Source of the DNA: Sindora glabra
Lineage: Eukaryota > Streptophyta > Magnoliopsida > Fabales > Fabaceae
Assembly (NCBI GenBank): GCA_020226215.1
Contig: CM035225.1
Span: forward strand, 19,231,868-19,295,867
DNA: 64,000 nucleotides
Direction: 5' to 3'
Part shown: piece by piece, positions 47,382 to 60,090 of the stretch
How positions within the stretch are numbered: position 1 is the stretch's first letter
Layout: each line of letters starts with the position of its first letter
Made by a program: the position numbers and the translations under genes
The notes under the pieces: model-generated
What the model was told of the DNA's origin: nothing
Databases searched by the model: none
What the model saw: only the letters and a program-made list of their open reading frames with translations

Positions 47382-47702
47382 TGGAGTAGAAGACCCAATA
47401 CAAAATGGAACAAAAGTCCAATGGAGAGCCTAGTCTAAGACATAGTCCAATCTGAAAGTTAAAAAATATTCTAGAACTCTTTACCTTGGGGAAGGAAGTA
47501 GATAATTCTAAAGAATTGTTGATTGAAAATATCTTCATTAATAAGGAGAGATTTTTGAGATTTTTTCTAGACAAATTTACCTTTATTAGCAGATATAAAT
47601 AGCCCCTTAAAGTTGTACTTTTCATCATCAGTTGAATAATAATTCCTTTATCCAATTGAAAGTTTTCTCTCTTCTTCTTTTTCAAATTTGGCTCGTGAGC
47701 CA
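47382..47702 (+). repeat. Gypsy 5' LTR
   Basis: Begins TGGAGTAGAAGACCC and ends GGCTCGTGAGCCA. It pairs with 52680-52999. A TATA-like 'tataaata' near 47593 fits an LTR promoter. Confidence 0.9.
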
Positions 47703-47705
47703 TTT

Positions 47706-47717
47706 TGGCATCAGAGC
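47706..47717 (+). other. Primer-binding site, initiator tRNA-Met type
   Basis: TGGCATCAGAGC, three bases after the LTR; one mismatch from the common plant site TGGTATCAGAGC. Confidence 0.85.
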
Positions 47718-48436
47718 TGGTTTTTCCAATTCCCTGCGTAAGTTTTTGAGTTGAAGGTGGTTGAAATTTTCACCGATTTCATAGCTCTCCAATTGCCAGC
47801 CTCGAAACTCCATTTTTCAGTCAATTTTTCAGCAAAACAACACCGCACATAGGTTCGAAGTAGTCCAAAACATCAGATTGCAAGCTTTCATGGTGATCGG
47901 AGCAGTCACGTGCCTTTACGCGCTATCGCAGGAGTCCAATGCACCGACCACACTCCTTACTCACCATATGGGCTTGCCTAAGGTTGAAGACGACTATGTC
48001 AACACCACGTCATCCATTCAACAGGAACCACATGTCAAAGTATGCCACATAATCACACCCAGTCAGTCGTTTCTGACGTTAGCTGCACAGTCAGTGCTCT
48101 AATGCACACTCAGTGCCACATCAGCCTATCCCCATTATGCCATATGTTAGGTTTGCCATGTTAGCACCACCACTAGCATATTTTTTTAAAAATTTCATAA
48201 TTGCCCCTTTAATTTTCCATATTTACATTTTAACCCCTATTTTTACCTAAAATCATATAAAGCTCCTAATTTTCCTTAAAATTTTGTTTCAACCCCACAT
48301 TTTCTCAAAAATTCCTATTAGGCCCATATTTTCCCTCAATTTGCCAAAGCACCCCAAACTTGCCTGATTATTCCTAATAACCCTAAAATTTTTGAAAACT
48401 TCACTTTGACCCCATAACTTACTAAAAATTACCACA
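47718..48436 (+). other. Gypsy leader between primer-binding site and gag
   Basis: Non-coding leader; the short ORF at 47878-48102 has no recognisable domain. It contains repeated short C/T-rich phrases ('ccccta', 'aaaatttc') near 48190-48420. Confidence 0.5.
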
Positions 48437-49400
48437 ATGCCACCCATAAGACAAAATGAAAGAAACACTCAAGAAGTTGAGATGAAAGAAATGCAAAGGC
48501 AGATTCAATAACTACAGGAAATTATCAATGCCCAACAAGCCTTATTAAATCATAGAAGAGATTCCAAAAATGACTCTAACAATAGTTCCTCTTCGTCATC
48601 AAGAAGCCATTGACCTCGAAGATAGCCAACCCAAGGGTATGACATTAAAGTAAACATTTCAAATTTCAAAAGAAGGCTCCAACTATATGAATTTGTTGAC
48701 TGGCTTCAAATAGTTGAAAGGGTGTTCGAGTTGAAAGATATACCAAATAAACAGAAAGTTAAAATTATTACTGTGAAATTGAAAAAACATGCTTCTATTT
48801 GGTGGAAAAATTTGAAAAGGAAACGAGAATGCGATGGACGAAAGAAGATTAGGATATGGGAAAAGATGTGAGGAGAATTTACACGTAAGTTTCTACCTGA
48901 TCATTATTATTAAGATAAATTTATTCAATTGCAGAACTTTTACTAGAAATCCGTATCTATGGAGGAATACACCAGAGAATTCGAGAAGTTGATGATGAAA
49001 TGTGATATCCAAGAGAAGGAAGAGCAGACAATTGCCTGCTACCTTGGAGGCCTAAACTTTGAGATTGCCAACCAATCCAACTTCAATAATATTGGACTCT
49101 AAATGATGTCATCTAGTTTGCCATCCGGATTGAGAAACAACTATCCAAAAGATCTACATTCCAACCTTCATTCTTAAGAAACCCTACCAACACCCATAAA
49201 ACACAAACTATACAACCCAATACCTCCAACAAAACCCTACCTAAGCCTACTAGAGAAGCCAACCTAAAGCCACTCACTCAACCCAGACCACCTAAGCATT
49301 TCAAATGCTAAGGATATGGCCACATTGCCTTAGATTGCCCAAATTGAAAAGTTTTCACTATCATTGAAAGAAAATTTCAAGAAGTATCAGAAGAAAAAAA
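48437..49400 (+). pseudogene. Gypsy gag (retrotransposon capsid and zinc knuckle), broken
   Basis: ATG 48437 (MPPIRQNERNTQEVEMKEMQ). The capsid (retrotrans_gag) core is clear at 48640-49060: ISNFKRRLQLYEFVDWL, VKLKKHASIWWKNL, SVSMEEYTREFEKLMMKC. The knuckle near 49300 reads HFKC-stop-GYGHIALDC, with the first Cys as His. At least eight in-frame stops, all where Gln or Arg is expected; the frame itself stays constant through to protease. Gag would form the particle that holds the RNA. Confidence 0.85.
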
Positions 49401-50235
49401 AAGAGGTTGAGTAGACACAAGATGAATTCAATGAATCACCTATGTTTGATGAAGAATTTATTCCTGCTGATCATAGAGAATCATTGGTGATTAGGTGAAG
49501 TTTACACACTACAACTAAGAAGCAAGAACCCTAGCTGAGGCATAATATTTTCCACACTTGATGCACTACCTAAGGTAAAGTCAGTGATGTCATCATAGAT
49601 AGTGGAAGCTACGAAAATGTTGTATCGAAGTATATGGTGGAGAAACTCAAATTGCCTACTTAAAAGCATTCACACTCTTACAAGCTACAATGGCTTAACA
49701 AAGATAGTGAGGTCAAGGTTATAGAATGCTGCCTTGTTGCCCTTTCCATAGGCAAAAAGTATCAAGATGAAGTATGGTGTGACGTCATCCTTATGGAAGC
49801 TTGTCACCTCCTTCTAGGAAGACCTTGGCAATATGATCATCATGCTATATATGATGGTTATACAAATGTTTATTCTTTCATAACAGATGGAGTAAAGATC
49901 AAGTTGATCCCACTACCACTTGAAGAATTCAATCAGGCTAAAGGAAAAACTAAACCGCTAGTATCCTTAATGTCCAAAGCTTAGTTCAAGGTGACCTTAG
50001 CAGAATCCCAAACAATGTGCTTCGTATTATTGCTCAAACAGAATAATGAAGCCACCCTTCCACTGGAAGTTGAGCACCTACTCGTTGAATTTCCTAATAT
50101 TGCACTAAAGGAGATTCCCCCTAGCTTGCCACTAATGCAAGACATTCAAATATTGACTTCATCCTTGGAGTAGTCATTCCAAACAAACTAGCTTATAGAA
50201 TGAGTCCATAAGAACATGTTAAGATCTAATACTAA
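49401..50235 (+). pseudogene. Gypsy aspartic protease region, broken
   Basis: DVIIDSGSYENVVSKYMVEKL (Asp codon 49598-49600) holds the DSG active site. EACHLLLGRPWQYD at 49793 is the second typical protease motif of this family. Same frame as gag until a short deletion near 50150, after which the frame changes before reverse transcriptase. Confidence 0.8.
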
Positions 50236-51420
50236 GTGGAGGAGTTACTAAAGAAAGGATTAATCTGGGAAAGCATCACTCCTTGTGTTGTACTAGCATT
50301 ATTAGTGTTAAAAAAGGATGGAAGATGGAGAATGTGTATTGATAATCGAGCTGTGAATAAAATCACCATCAGGTACCGATTCCCAATACCTCGACTCGAT
50401 GATATGCTTGACCAATTGTATGGTGCTACTATTTTTTCCAAAATTGACCTTCGCAGTGGGTATCATCAGATTAGAGTATGACCTGAAGATGAATGGAAGA
50501 CTGCATTCAAAACCAGAGATGGCATGTATGAATGGACAGTAATGCCTTTTGGATTATCAAATGCTCCTAGTACTTTTATACGGCTAATGAATCAAATACT
50601 TCGATCCTTTATTGGAAAATTTTTAGTCGTATATTTTGATGATATTTTGATCTACAGTAAAAGTAAAAAAGGGCATCTAGAGCACATTCGACAAGTGCTG
50701 GAGATTCTTAAGGAGTAAAGACTATATGTTAACCTCAAGAAATGTTCCTTCTTAACAAATGAGGTTATTTTTCTTGGGTATATCATCACTGCAGAAGGTA
50801 TCCAAGTTAACCCAAGTAAGATAGAAGCCATCAACAACTGGCCCACTCCTAAGTCTGTCCACAATGTTAGAAGCTTTCATGGGTTAGCTTCTTTTTACTG
50901 AAGATTCATTAAGAATTTCAACTCCATTGCTACCCTCCTCATAGACTGTACCAAAAGAGATAAATTCTAATGGTCAAAACAAGCCTAGAAAAGCTTTGAA
51001 GAACTAAAGAAGTGATTGATTGATGCCTCAGTATTAGCCTTTCCAAATTTTAATCAAGTCTTCGAAGTTTATTGTGATGCTTCCAGCACCGGAATTGGTG
51101 CCCTCTAAGCCAGGAAGGACATTCAATCTCCTTTTTTAATGAAAAATTCAATAATGCCAAACTTAAATACTCCACTTATGACAATGAGTTTTACACTATC
51201 GTTCGTGCTCTCTAACATTGGAACCACTACTTGTTGCCTAAAAAGTTTATCCTCTACTTTAACCATAAAGCCCTTAAACATCTGAACTCTCAGTAAAAGA
51301 TCAGCCATAGACATGCTGCTTACAGTGAATTCTTACAAAGTTACCAGATTTTACCAAAGCATAAAGTTGAAAGTCAAAATGTTGTGGCAGATACCCTTAG
51401 TAGAAGACATGTTTTGGTTT
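50236..51420 (+). pseudogene. Gypsy reverse transcriptase and RNase H, broken
   Basis: RT motifs in order: LVLKKDGRWRMCIDNRAVN, FPIPRLDDMLDQL, FSKIDLRSGYHQIRV, MPFGLSNAPSTF, VVYFDDILIYS (catalytic YFDD intact near 50635), FLGYIITAEGI. RNase H begins FEVYCDASSTGIGA (about 51065). Stops at 50479, 50716 and onward, again mostly where Arg or Gln is expected. The polymerase active-site residues are preserved although the frame is closed. Confidence 0.88.
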
Positions 51421-51599
51421 CTACTTTCCAAACAAAGATCATTAGATTTGAGACTATTAAATAACTGTACTAAGATGATCCATATTTCAGAAAAGTTTGG
51501 AATGCTACTGAAACATAGCTATTCCAACAATACTATAAGCATCAGGGATTCCTATTTAAAAATAAAACCTTGTGCATTCCTTAGTGTTTGCTACAAGAA

Positions 51600-52645
51600 G
51601 CCATTATTTAGGAGGCTCATAATAGATGAATAGCTAGTCACTTTGGATGGGATAAAACCGTAGCTCTGGTCAAAGAAAAATTTTATTAGCCTAAGCTTGA
51701 GAGAGACATTAACAAGCACATCCAGAAATGCAAAATTTGTCATATGGCTAAGACTAAGAGTCAAAATACAGGGTTGTACATGCCCTTACCAATTCCTAAA
51801 GTACTATAGGAAGATATTAGCATGGATTTTATCCTTGGACTACCTCAAACTCAAAGACAGAAAGATTTCATAATGGTAGTCATTAACAAATTCTCAAAGA
51901 TGGCTTATTTCATCCCATGGCAAAAGACTAGTGATGCTGTCCAAATTGCTGACTTGTACTTCAAAAAAATTGTTTGACTTTATAGCATTCCAAAAACCAT
52001 CACTTCTGATCGAAATTTCAAGTTCTTGAGTCATTTCTAAAGAATTTTATAGAAGAAAATGGGTACTGAGCTTCAATTTAGCAGTGCCAGCCACCCTCAG
52101 ACAGATAGAATTAATTGATTTCTGGGTAACCTGCTTCATAGCTTTGTTGAGAAAAATCTGAAATGATGGGACCTTATACTCCTCTAGATTTAATTTGCCT
52201 ACAATAACTCCACTAACCAAGCCATTAGAAGATGCCCATTTGAGGTGGTGTATAATACTCCCCCCTTAGTCCACTTGACTTAGCCCCATCTTCCACTAAC
52301 TATCAATGTAGCGCGGATGCAAAGCAAAGAGCAAGGGAGAATAAGAAGCTCCATGAACAAGTCCATGCAAGAATTCAAAAACAAAATTCTAAATATAAAG
52401 CCTAATGAGACAAACATCAACGGTAACTTATCTTCAAAGAAGGAGACTTAGTATAAATACACTTGCGAAAAGAGAAGTTCGCGAATCAACATAATGCCAA
52501 GTTATCTCCAAAGGCAGAGAGACTTTTTTTAGTTGTGCAAAAGATCAATGACAATGCCTACAAGATAGAACTACCAGGCTCCTATGGCTTCTCTGCTACT
52601 TTTAATGTTGTTGATCTTTCCTCATACTATGAAGATGATAACTAG
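51600..52645 (+). pseudogene. Gypsy integrase and C-terminal tail, broken
   Basis: The zinc-binding end HIQKCKICHMAK (about 51718) is present. The core shows SMDFILGLP (first Asp) and TSDRNFKFL (second Asp). The third acidic residue is lost: the family has a Glu shortly after HPQTDG, but here HPQTD is followed by a short deletion (about 52105). The tail (52463-52645, NDNAYKIELPGSYG..FNVVDLSSYYED) is typical of plant Ty3/Gypsy integrases without a clear chromodomain. Confidence 0.82.
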
Positions 52646-52671
52646 ACTCGAGGGCGAGTCTTATCTAACCT

Positions 52672-52999
52672 AGGGAGAATGGAGCAGAAGACCCAATACA
52701 AAATAGAGCAAAAGCCCAATGGAAAGCCAATCTAAGACACAGTCCAATTTGAATGTTAAAAAATATTCTAGAGCTTTCTAGCTTAGGTAAGGAAATAGAT
52801 AATTCTAGAGAATTCTTGATTGAAAATATCTTCATTAATAGGGAGAGATTTTTGAAAATTTTTCTAAATAAATTTTCCCTTATTAGTAGATATAAATACT
52901 CCCTCAAAGTTGTACTTTTCATCATCAGTTAAATAATAATTCCTTTATCTAATTGAGAGTTTTCTCTCTTCTTCTTTTTCTAATTTGGCTCTTGAGCCA
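52672..52999 (+). repeat. Gypsy polypurine tract and 3' LTR
   Basis: AGGGAGAA (52672-52679) directly precedes the LTR (52680-52999, TGGAGCAGAAG..TTGAGCCA). The two LTRs differ at many positions, so the insertion is old. Confidence 0.88.
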
Positions 53000-55900
53000 T
53001 ATATTGTGGTTTGCATTTCCCATATTGTGTCATGTTCATGTTTCCTTAAGGAAAACACTTATTCCTTTGTTTTATTGCATTGTGTTTCTTGGCTTGTTAT
53101 TATAAGGTTTTTGTTTATCAAATGAAAAATTCATAAAAATATTGAAAAATTCAAATTCTATTTTATGTCTAGTTAATTATGGGATGCATAAATCTCAAAA
53201 TAGGAAAGTTTGTCTCTAATAATGAGCTTCATTGAACTATGAAAGCTGCAAAGCAACTGACAACTATAGTGAGGAAAATACATTGAGATTTAGTTTTTTA
53301 ATAGTAAATCTACAATGAGATGACCTTCTTTTTTTAATAGTAAATTTGCAATGCTAAATTATAACTAGTGTCATCTTAATAGACTTAGGAGTTCTTTGAT
53401 ATGATTTTAACAATTAAACAAAGTTTTATTTAAAGTAAGGTGAGACCTCTTTTACAGTGGAGGCTTATCCCTTGTACACATGTATATATTTAGCTTTCAT
53501 GTGAGGTTTTTGTGAAAGAGGTGGCGACGTCCCTCTTTGCATTATAAACATTAACTTCTCACTTATATATGCAAACGTGTGTGCACACGCGTGTAAATTT
53601 TCTTTTATAAAATTTACATTTGAGCATATCTCAAATTTAAAAAGGAAAATAAGTTCTCTTATGTTTTTTTATGCAAGGCAAAGTAAACCTATTAAGAGAT
53701 TGAAAAACTATGTTTGGTGTGTATTTAATATTATACATGAACATGAGCTTTCAATCATTATTTGGTCTGTCATGTTATTCAATAATTAGGAACAATAATG
53801 TCATTAGATATGATCTAATAATTAAGGGTTCAGGTAATATAATAAGGGTTTAAATTTAATCTACCATTAGTGTAAATTAATTTCATTATATCATTTATCC
53901 ATATATTGTCATATTAATAAAAATTATTAAAATATTCATACTATTAATTAAAAATTATAATTTTTTAAGGACTTAATATATTCTTGTTTAGTAATGATGC
54001 AAAAAATTTTACACTTTAAACTTGTGTAATGAAGGTCCTATAATAGAACATCTTTATTGTTAATGTATGAAAAATGTAATTAATAATGAAAAACTTAAAC
54101 CAAGTGTAATGTTCTTTATTGGTAAATGAATTTTTCTATAACCTTCCTCATATATATTTCTTTATTTTAACTCACTTATAAAATGTCCAACGTGTTCTAA
54201 AATGATTAAAATTTTTTAATGGTTGATTTAATAATCTGTTAATTTATTTAGCATTTTCATTCAAAAAGAGAGAGAAAGTATTACATATTTTATCAACTAA
54301 TAACAAATTAGGTTAATTTATAGCAATCTAGGTATAAATGCTTTTGAAAAAAAGTAAGGAATAGTAATATTTTAAATTTTGATTTATGAAGAATAAAAGT
54401 GTGTTAAAGCAATGCCTAAATTATTTTTATAAGTTTGCAAGGATTAATTTAGAAATTAATTTAGTATTTTACTTTTATTAAATTCTAAAGTGCTACCCCT
54501 TCCAACTGTTCACAACTAATCTATTTGATTTATATTAAAATCTTGTGTGAATGTTTTCAAAACAATTATGAATTGTTTAAAGCTTTAAAATTGGAATTTT
54601 GCATATTGAAATTGAGTTATGTATCTTTGCAATTATTTTTACCATAAAATCATATATTTAACTGACACTCAATTTACTATTTATTGTCTTAGTCTTAATT
54701 ACCATAAAATCCTAATTTTTTCCCTTTGGTTTAACTTGTTTTTATTTAATTCAAATTTCTTCTCCCACTTTATGTACATGAACACTAGCTAATTTGCTTC
54801 TTTCTTTGTGTTTTACTTGATGGGACTCACTAAAACCATCATATCCACATCATTTTATAATGGTAGTAATTTTTTTCTTAGCTTCATTTTTATCATTTAG
54901 TTGAAAAACACTGTTTAGTGCTCTTTGATTTAGGGGAGGTAGCTTAATAAAAAATGCAATCTTCTTCACTCTCTTTCCCTTTTGTCTTGACAATTATAAC
55001 TAAAGAACCAAGCTTTTATTTTCATCGCAATTAACCATCATGCCATCCAAACTATAGCTTTAGTTATGCGTTAGTCCTCCCTATGTGTTTGATACTAATA
55101 GGATCTGCTTGAAATAGCCAACAACTTACTTGGAAGCTAGTAATAGCAAGCCCTATTGTGATGGTGGTCTCCCTTGTTTGAGAACCAATTTGGTGGTTAG
55201 GTCAGTAGCTTAATTTAAGGTACAAAAATTATTCCTTAAATAAAGGTAGGTACCTCTATAGCTTCATCTCTTACTTCCATACTAGAATTTTTGGCTTAAC
55301 CCAAATTAAAGACTTGCAAACCTTAATCCCAACTCATGTAAATTTGCAATTCTTATGGTTGGATAGTTTTAGTTTGTTAGAAAAAAAAGAAGGAAAAGAA
55401 TAGAAAGAACCAAATTGAAATGGCAATGTTCGAATTGAAAGTCATAATTTTAGGATGAACCTAAGTGGTGGTTTGGTCAACTTCTTGGAAAAATTGATCT
55501 TGAAAGTATCAGTTAAGGTGAATGGATAGTTTATCTCCTTTTAAACATATTTTTTCTTAAAATTTATAATTTAACTATTTTGAGTTTTATTAGTTGTTTA
55601 GAGATGAAATTGAAACTTTTTGTTCCAATAAGTGTTTATATATGTTATTAACAATGGAAATTGGTTTTACAAGAACAATGCTTGAAATCTTGGATTGAAA
55701 TGTTCAAAGAGCCTATATATATTGATAGAGATTGAATTTTGTGATTGGATGTTTTCACACCAAATTGTGAATTTTTATTTTTTACTTATCATGAACTTGT
55801 AAAAATGGCTCCTTGGGAGAATTTCTTTTGGTCACCCCAAGTGCACTTGAAAATTGAATTAATTGTGAAATTGAATGGGGGGAGGCATAAAGGGAGATTG

Positions 55901-57589
55901 AATTCTTGGATGGACATGGTGAATGGCAATTTTGAAATTGTATTGATAAGTTATCTAGAAAAAGTCACCAATGGATCTAAATTCACATTAAAAATTTCCT
56001 TGATTATTTCCATCTTATGACTTATATTGTACTTATTAAATTATTTTATCATCTTTTGTTTATATCTTTAAGTTAATCACTTTCATGACATACCATATAA
56101 CAAAGTGATTGAAATACTTTTGCTATTTTGCATTAATATGACTATACTATTGAAATTGACAAATTGAAATTAAAATGAATTTTAATGATGATGATGGAAT
56201 TTAAATTGTGACCTTGTTTCAAACCCATGAATAAATTAATTTCCACTTATATTTTGGATAATTATAATTTTATAGTAAATTATTCGCTTATTTAGTTTCC
56301 TTAGAAACTCATTTTGTTTTTCTAAATCATTTTATTTTTTAAAGCTCCATATTATCTTCCCAAAAATTAAAGATTAGGTAAATATTTGGTAGTTAGATTA
56401 AGATGTATAAATTTATATGGTGGTTTGAGTCCATTTGAGTAGTATAGTAATTAGTACATTTTGGGTGCCTGTTTGAATTCATAAGTTAACAATAGGGCAT
56501 GTGGCCCTATTTCTGTTGTAGCTGCCCCTAGCTAGTAATAGGAAAATATAGAAAGTTTTGTCAAATTTTTTTATAGATTTATAAAAGTATTTTTCTAATA
56601 TTTCGAATAAAGAATTATATCATATTTATTTAAAAAAAATTGATGATAATGACTAATTGTTAAACTCTATTTCAAATAAGCATATTTGTAAGAGTCTAAG
56701 TATGGCTTTTGGCTTGTGGGAAGTTATCTTTGGATAATTTCTTATGCCAGTCACATGTCTATGTTGGAATGTGAATTAACTTGTGATATATAAACAATTT
56801 AATGACATTTTATACACAATAAAATAAATGTATTTAACACCATAATATTAAGACATAATCTAACAATTCAAGATGTTAACATGGTTGCAAACTTGCATGA
56901 TTGTATTGTCCAAATGAATGAACAACGGCTTTTGTACTATCTTCAATGGTTCATACATAATCGAAAAAGCTGAACAATCTCTCAATCACAAGTCACCGGC
57001 CATGCCCTAGGTAGTATAACAAAAAAAAAGGAAAAAGATATAAAATTAAATTAGAGACTTCTTAGGTGTGATAATACTTCCGGTTTGGCAAGTTTGATAT
57101 AATAATAAAATTTTGATCCTTGTTGATGTAATAACATGCATTATTCTCCTTGATTATCCATATTTTAAGTTAACTTAAATATCACTGTTATAATTTTAAT
57201 GGATTAATCAATCTATACGTAATATTGTGAAGTTGTCAAAAAAAATTAATAACATACCTTGATTTTAAAGTGGAGCAATCTATACTATCTTGGTATTAAA
57301 AGAAAATATAATACAATCTTTCCATAAAGTATTCCTTAGATTTAAGTGCTACCTATTTGTTATGTACCTAAGTATTTTCAAAAAACCATATAATGGTGTT
57401 TGGTTTGCAAATTAAACATTCTCAAAAGTGTGTGATTCCTAATAATTTAATTTATGAGAATATGATATTTTCTTGTTTGATTTAATTAAAAATATTCTTA
57501 AAAATATTATAATATTAAATTTTAATTATTTTGAATATTTTAAAAATATTTTTTTGATTGCAAAAAGTGTTTTTATAGTTATTAATTAT
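53000..57589. other. Gene-less duplicated DNA, unit 2
   Basis: It starts with the receptor gene's 3' flank (tatattgtggtttgcatttc) and follows 24635-29490 in order. An ORF at 55745-56020 is not open in unit 1. It holds the empty sites for the foldback MITE (about 55935) and for the TA expansion (about 55715). Confidence 0.65.
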
Positions 57590-58080
57590 ATGTAATGGTT
57601 GATGGTAACCATCGATGGTAGGTTGTGATAGCAATGGTGGCATATGATGTTTATTGATAGTAGGTGATAATTAACAATAGTCACTGATGATGGATAGTAG
57701 CTGGTAATTGTTACTAGTAATTAATGGTGGCTAATGAAAAATGGTGATTGATAATAGTCACCAATGATTAACAATGGTTGGATGCGATCATCAACAACAA
57801 GTGATGGTGGATGGTGATTATTGCTGATAGATAGTTATGAATGATGACCATTAATGGTAGGTGGTGGCCAATAAACGGTAATGGTTATTGGCAATAGATG
57901 ATAGTTGATAATGATTACCAATAATAAGTGGTGGTAAATGGTGATCATTAGCAGTAAGTAATAGTCACTAATGGTGGATGGTGATAAAAAATAATTATCA
58001 GAAATGGATAGTGATCACAATGAATAGTAATCATGTTGTGTAAGTGGTGATTTATCATAGTAAATGATAGGGTAGGTAAA
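57590..58080. repeat. Degenerate minisatellite-like tract, unit 2 copy
   Basis: Counterpart of 29490-29970, with the same C-poor strand and 'gatggtgg/taatggt' phrases in altered order. Confidence 0.65.
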
Positions 58081-59430
58081 ATAATTTTTTAACTCTAAGT
58101 AAACATCTTTATATCATGATAATACATGATATTTACCTCCCCTTATGAGAATATTTTAAAGAAATATTAGGTTAAAAACATTCTTAGAAATATTTACATT
58201 TCTAAGAATATCTTTCTAAAATATAAATTAAATATGAGAATTTGACTTTTTTTAAAATATTCTCTAAAATATGAAAAAAAATTCACAAACAAAATTGTAC
58301 TTAGAATTAGTGTGGATGTTGTTAGAATATTAAAAGTATTCTTGCTTTTTTTTTTTTTTGCTATCAATGGGCTTAAAATAGAATTGTTAAAATGGGCTAA
58401 TCCAATCCTATCAAATTAACTCGATAAGTAAAAATTAAATATTGGATTAGTCCCAGGTTGTACTATTTTTTCATGAAGTTAGGTTAGATTAGATTGCTAC
58501 AGTACTAGTATCAGTTCTAGTCTTAATCGTAGGTCGATTTTTACCATATGGTCCTAGGTAAGCTTTGCAATCCATTATGTTGTATTATTGTTAGTACATC
58601 ACTTATTTGTTTATTATTAATTTCATATTATTAGCTAATTAAAATTGATTATTAATACTATTATTATTAATGGATATAACTAAAATAGTAAGAAAATAAA
58701 TTAAAGCATAATAATTTTCAATATGGAAAAACCTCTAATTAGAAGGGTAATTAAAAACTATAGAACATAAATTAAAAAAATCAATATTAATTAAAATATA
58801 TACAAATATTTTTGTTAACTAAATTTTTAACATATATATGAATATATTACCGTTTTACTATACTAATAATAATTTATTACTCTAATTGATATATTTATTT
58901 AGTTATAGTAAGCATTTTATTTATGTTTAGTTATAATAAATATTTTGTGTAATTATTTTTTTATTAATTTTTAAGTTTTATGATGATAAATTAAATTTGT
59001 TGCATAATTTTTATTAATTTTTTAATTTTAATGTAATTATTTATTTTAATGACTTTGTGTAATGTATATTAATAATATTAAATATATAAACTCATTAATT
59101 TAATATTAAATATTTTTAAATTTTAATGTAATTATTTATTTTGATAAACTTATATAATATATATTAATAATATTAAATATATAAATTTATTAATTTTAAT
59201 ATTAAAAATTATTTAATATTACTCATATATATAATTTTGATATCCTATATTAAAGTATAATTTTAATATATAATAAATTATTTATTTATTTATTTATTTA
59301 TTATTAATATTATTATTATCAAGTTGATGGAATAATCCAATAATCTAACAAATTAATATTTACTAGTCTCAATATTTTATTAGAATAGGTTACTATTATC
59401 ATTTTTTATATTAATCACAATTTCAAAATA
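58081..59430. other. AT-rich end of duplication unit 2
   Basis: Follows 29970-31590, without the CA/TG palindrome and with one ~200-bp block (31255-31455) displaced to 59905-60080. No gene. Confidence 0.55.
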
Positions 59431-60090
59431 GATAAAATTATATCAGATTAACCCATTAAATCTATCATATTATAATACCTCTAGTTCGAAAGCCAATGGC
59501 GTGGCGTACAATTTGGGTGCCACCGATCAACACGTTGTTGAACTGTGGACTCAGTAAGAAATTAGCAAGAGTGTTTTGCAGTCTTTGGCCAGGCCTGTTA
59601 CGCAAATAATTGATGCTAACCATGTTGGAAATGGTTGGCCACTATACATTGAATAAGCTCACTTACATTGATATTCAAAATTTCAAACACACTTTAAAAC
59701 ACACCCGTACACTAGTATTTCCTCACAATCACTCTTTCAACCCTCTCCGCACACCACACCGAGCACGAAAGCACCTGATACTCCCGCTTGAACACTGTTG
59801 AAAACACACCATTTAGTCTCTTTGTTTCACTTCATACATTGGACTGGCTTCACACCACTCGACACACAAGCATGCGAAAACTAAGTTTAATTTAGAGAAG
59901 TTATAATACACTATTATTATAATAATGTACACACCCTCAAATTTTGCTGCACAATAAACTTATTTTTTTTAAAAAAAAATTAAATTTAACACATTACATA
60001 ACAGCAAATTAATAAAAATTTAATGATAATCATCTCCATCTTGTTTATATAACATTCATAAATATATCGGTTCCATTTTAACCGGCTTAC
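59431..60090. other. Less AT-rich block plus displaced homologous segment
   Basis: 59431-59900 has no counterpart in unit 1 and contains several C-rich stretches (e.g. 'ccctctccgcacaccacacc'). I do not recognise a domain in any frame. From about 59905 the sequence matches 31255-31455, which in unit 1 lies before, not after, the preceding block. Confidence 0.5.

Larger units (their letters stand above)
47382..52999 (+). mobile_element. Ty3/Gypsy LTR retrotransposon, complete with both LTRs, decayed
   Basis: LTRs 47382-47702 and 52680-52999 (about 320 bp, TG..CA), primer-binding site next to the 5' LTR, polypurine tract before the 3' LTR, and gag-protease-RT-RNase H-integrase in Ty3/Gypsy order. 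The 5-bp flanks differ (aggat / tatat), so no target-site duplication is visible. The right flank resumes the 3' sequence of the receptor gene (compare 24630). Coding frames are full of stops, plus at least two frameshifts. Confidence 0.93.

Noticed and set aside
47878..48102. 74-residue ORF in the Gypsy leader
   Set aside because: It lies between the primer-binding site and gag, with no domain. Leaders of such elements are normally non-coding.
55745..56020. 91-residue ORF in unit 2 gene-less DNA
   Set aside because: The paralogous stretch near 27450-27640 is closed by stops and differs in frame, so there is no conserved coding sequence.
59431..59900. Possible host exon in the less AT-rich block
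   Set aside because: Short open stretches on both strands gave no family I could recognise, and no splice-consistent chain of exons.
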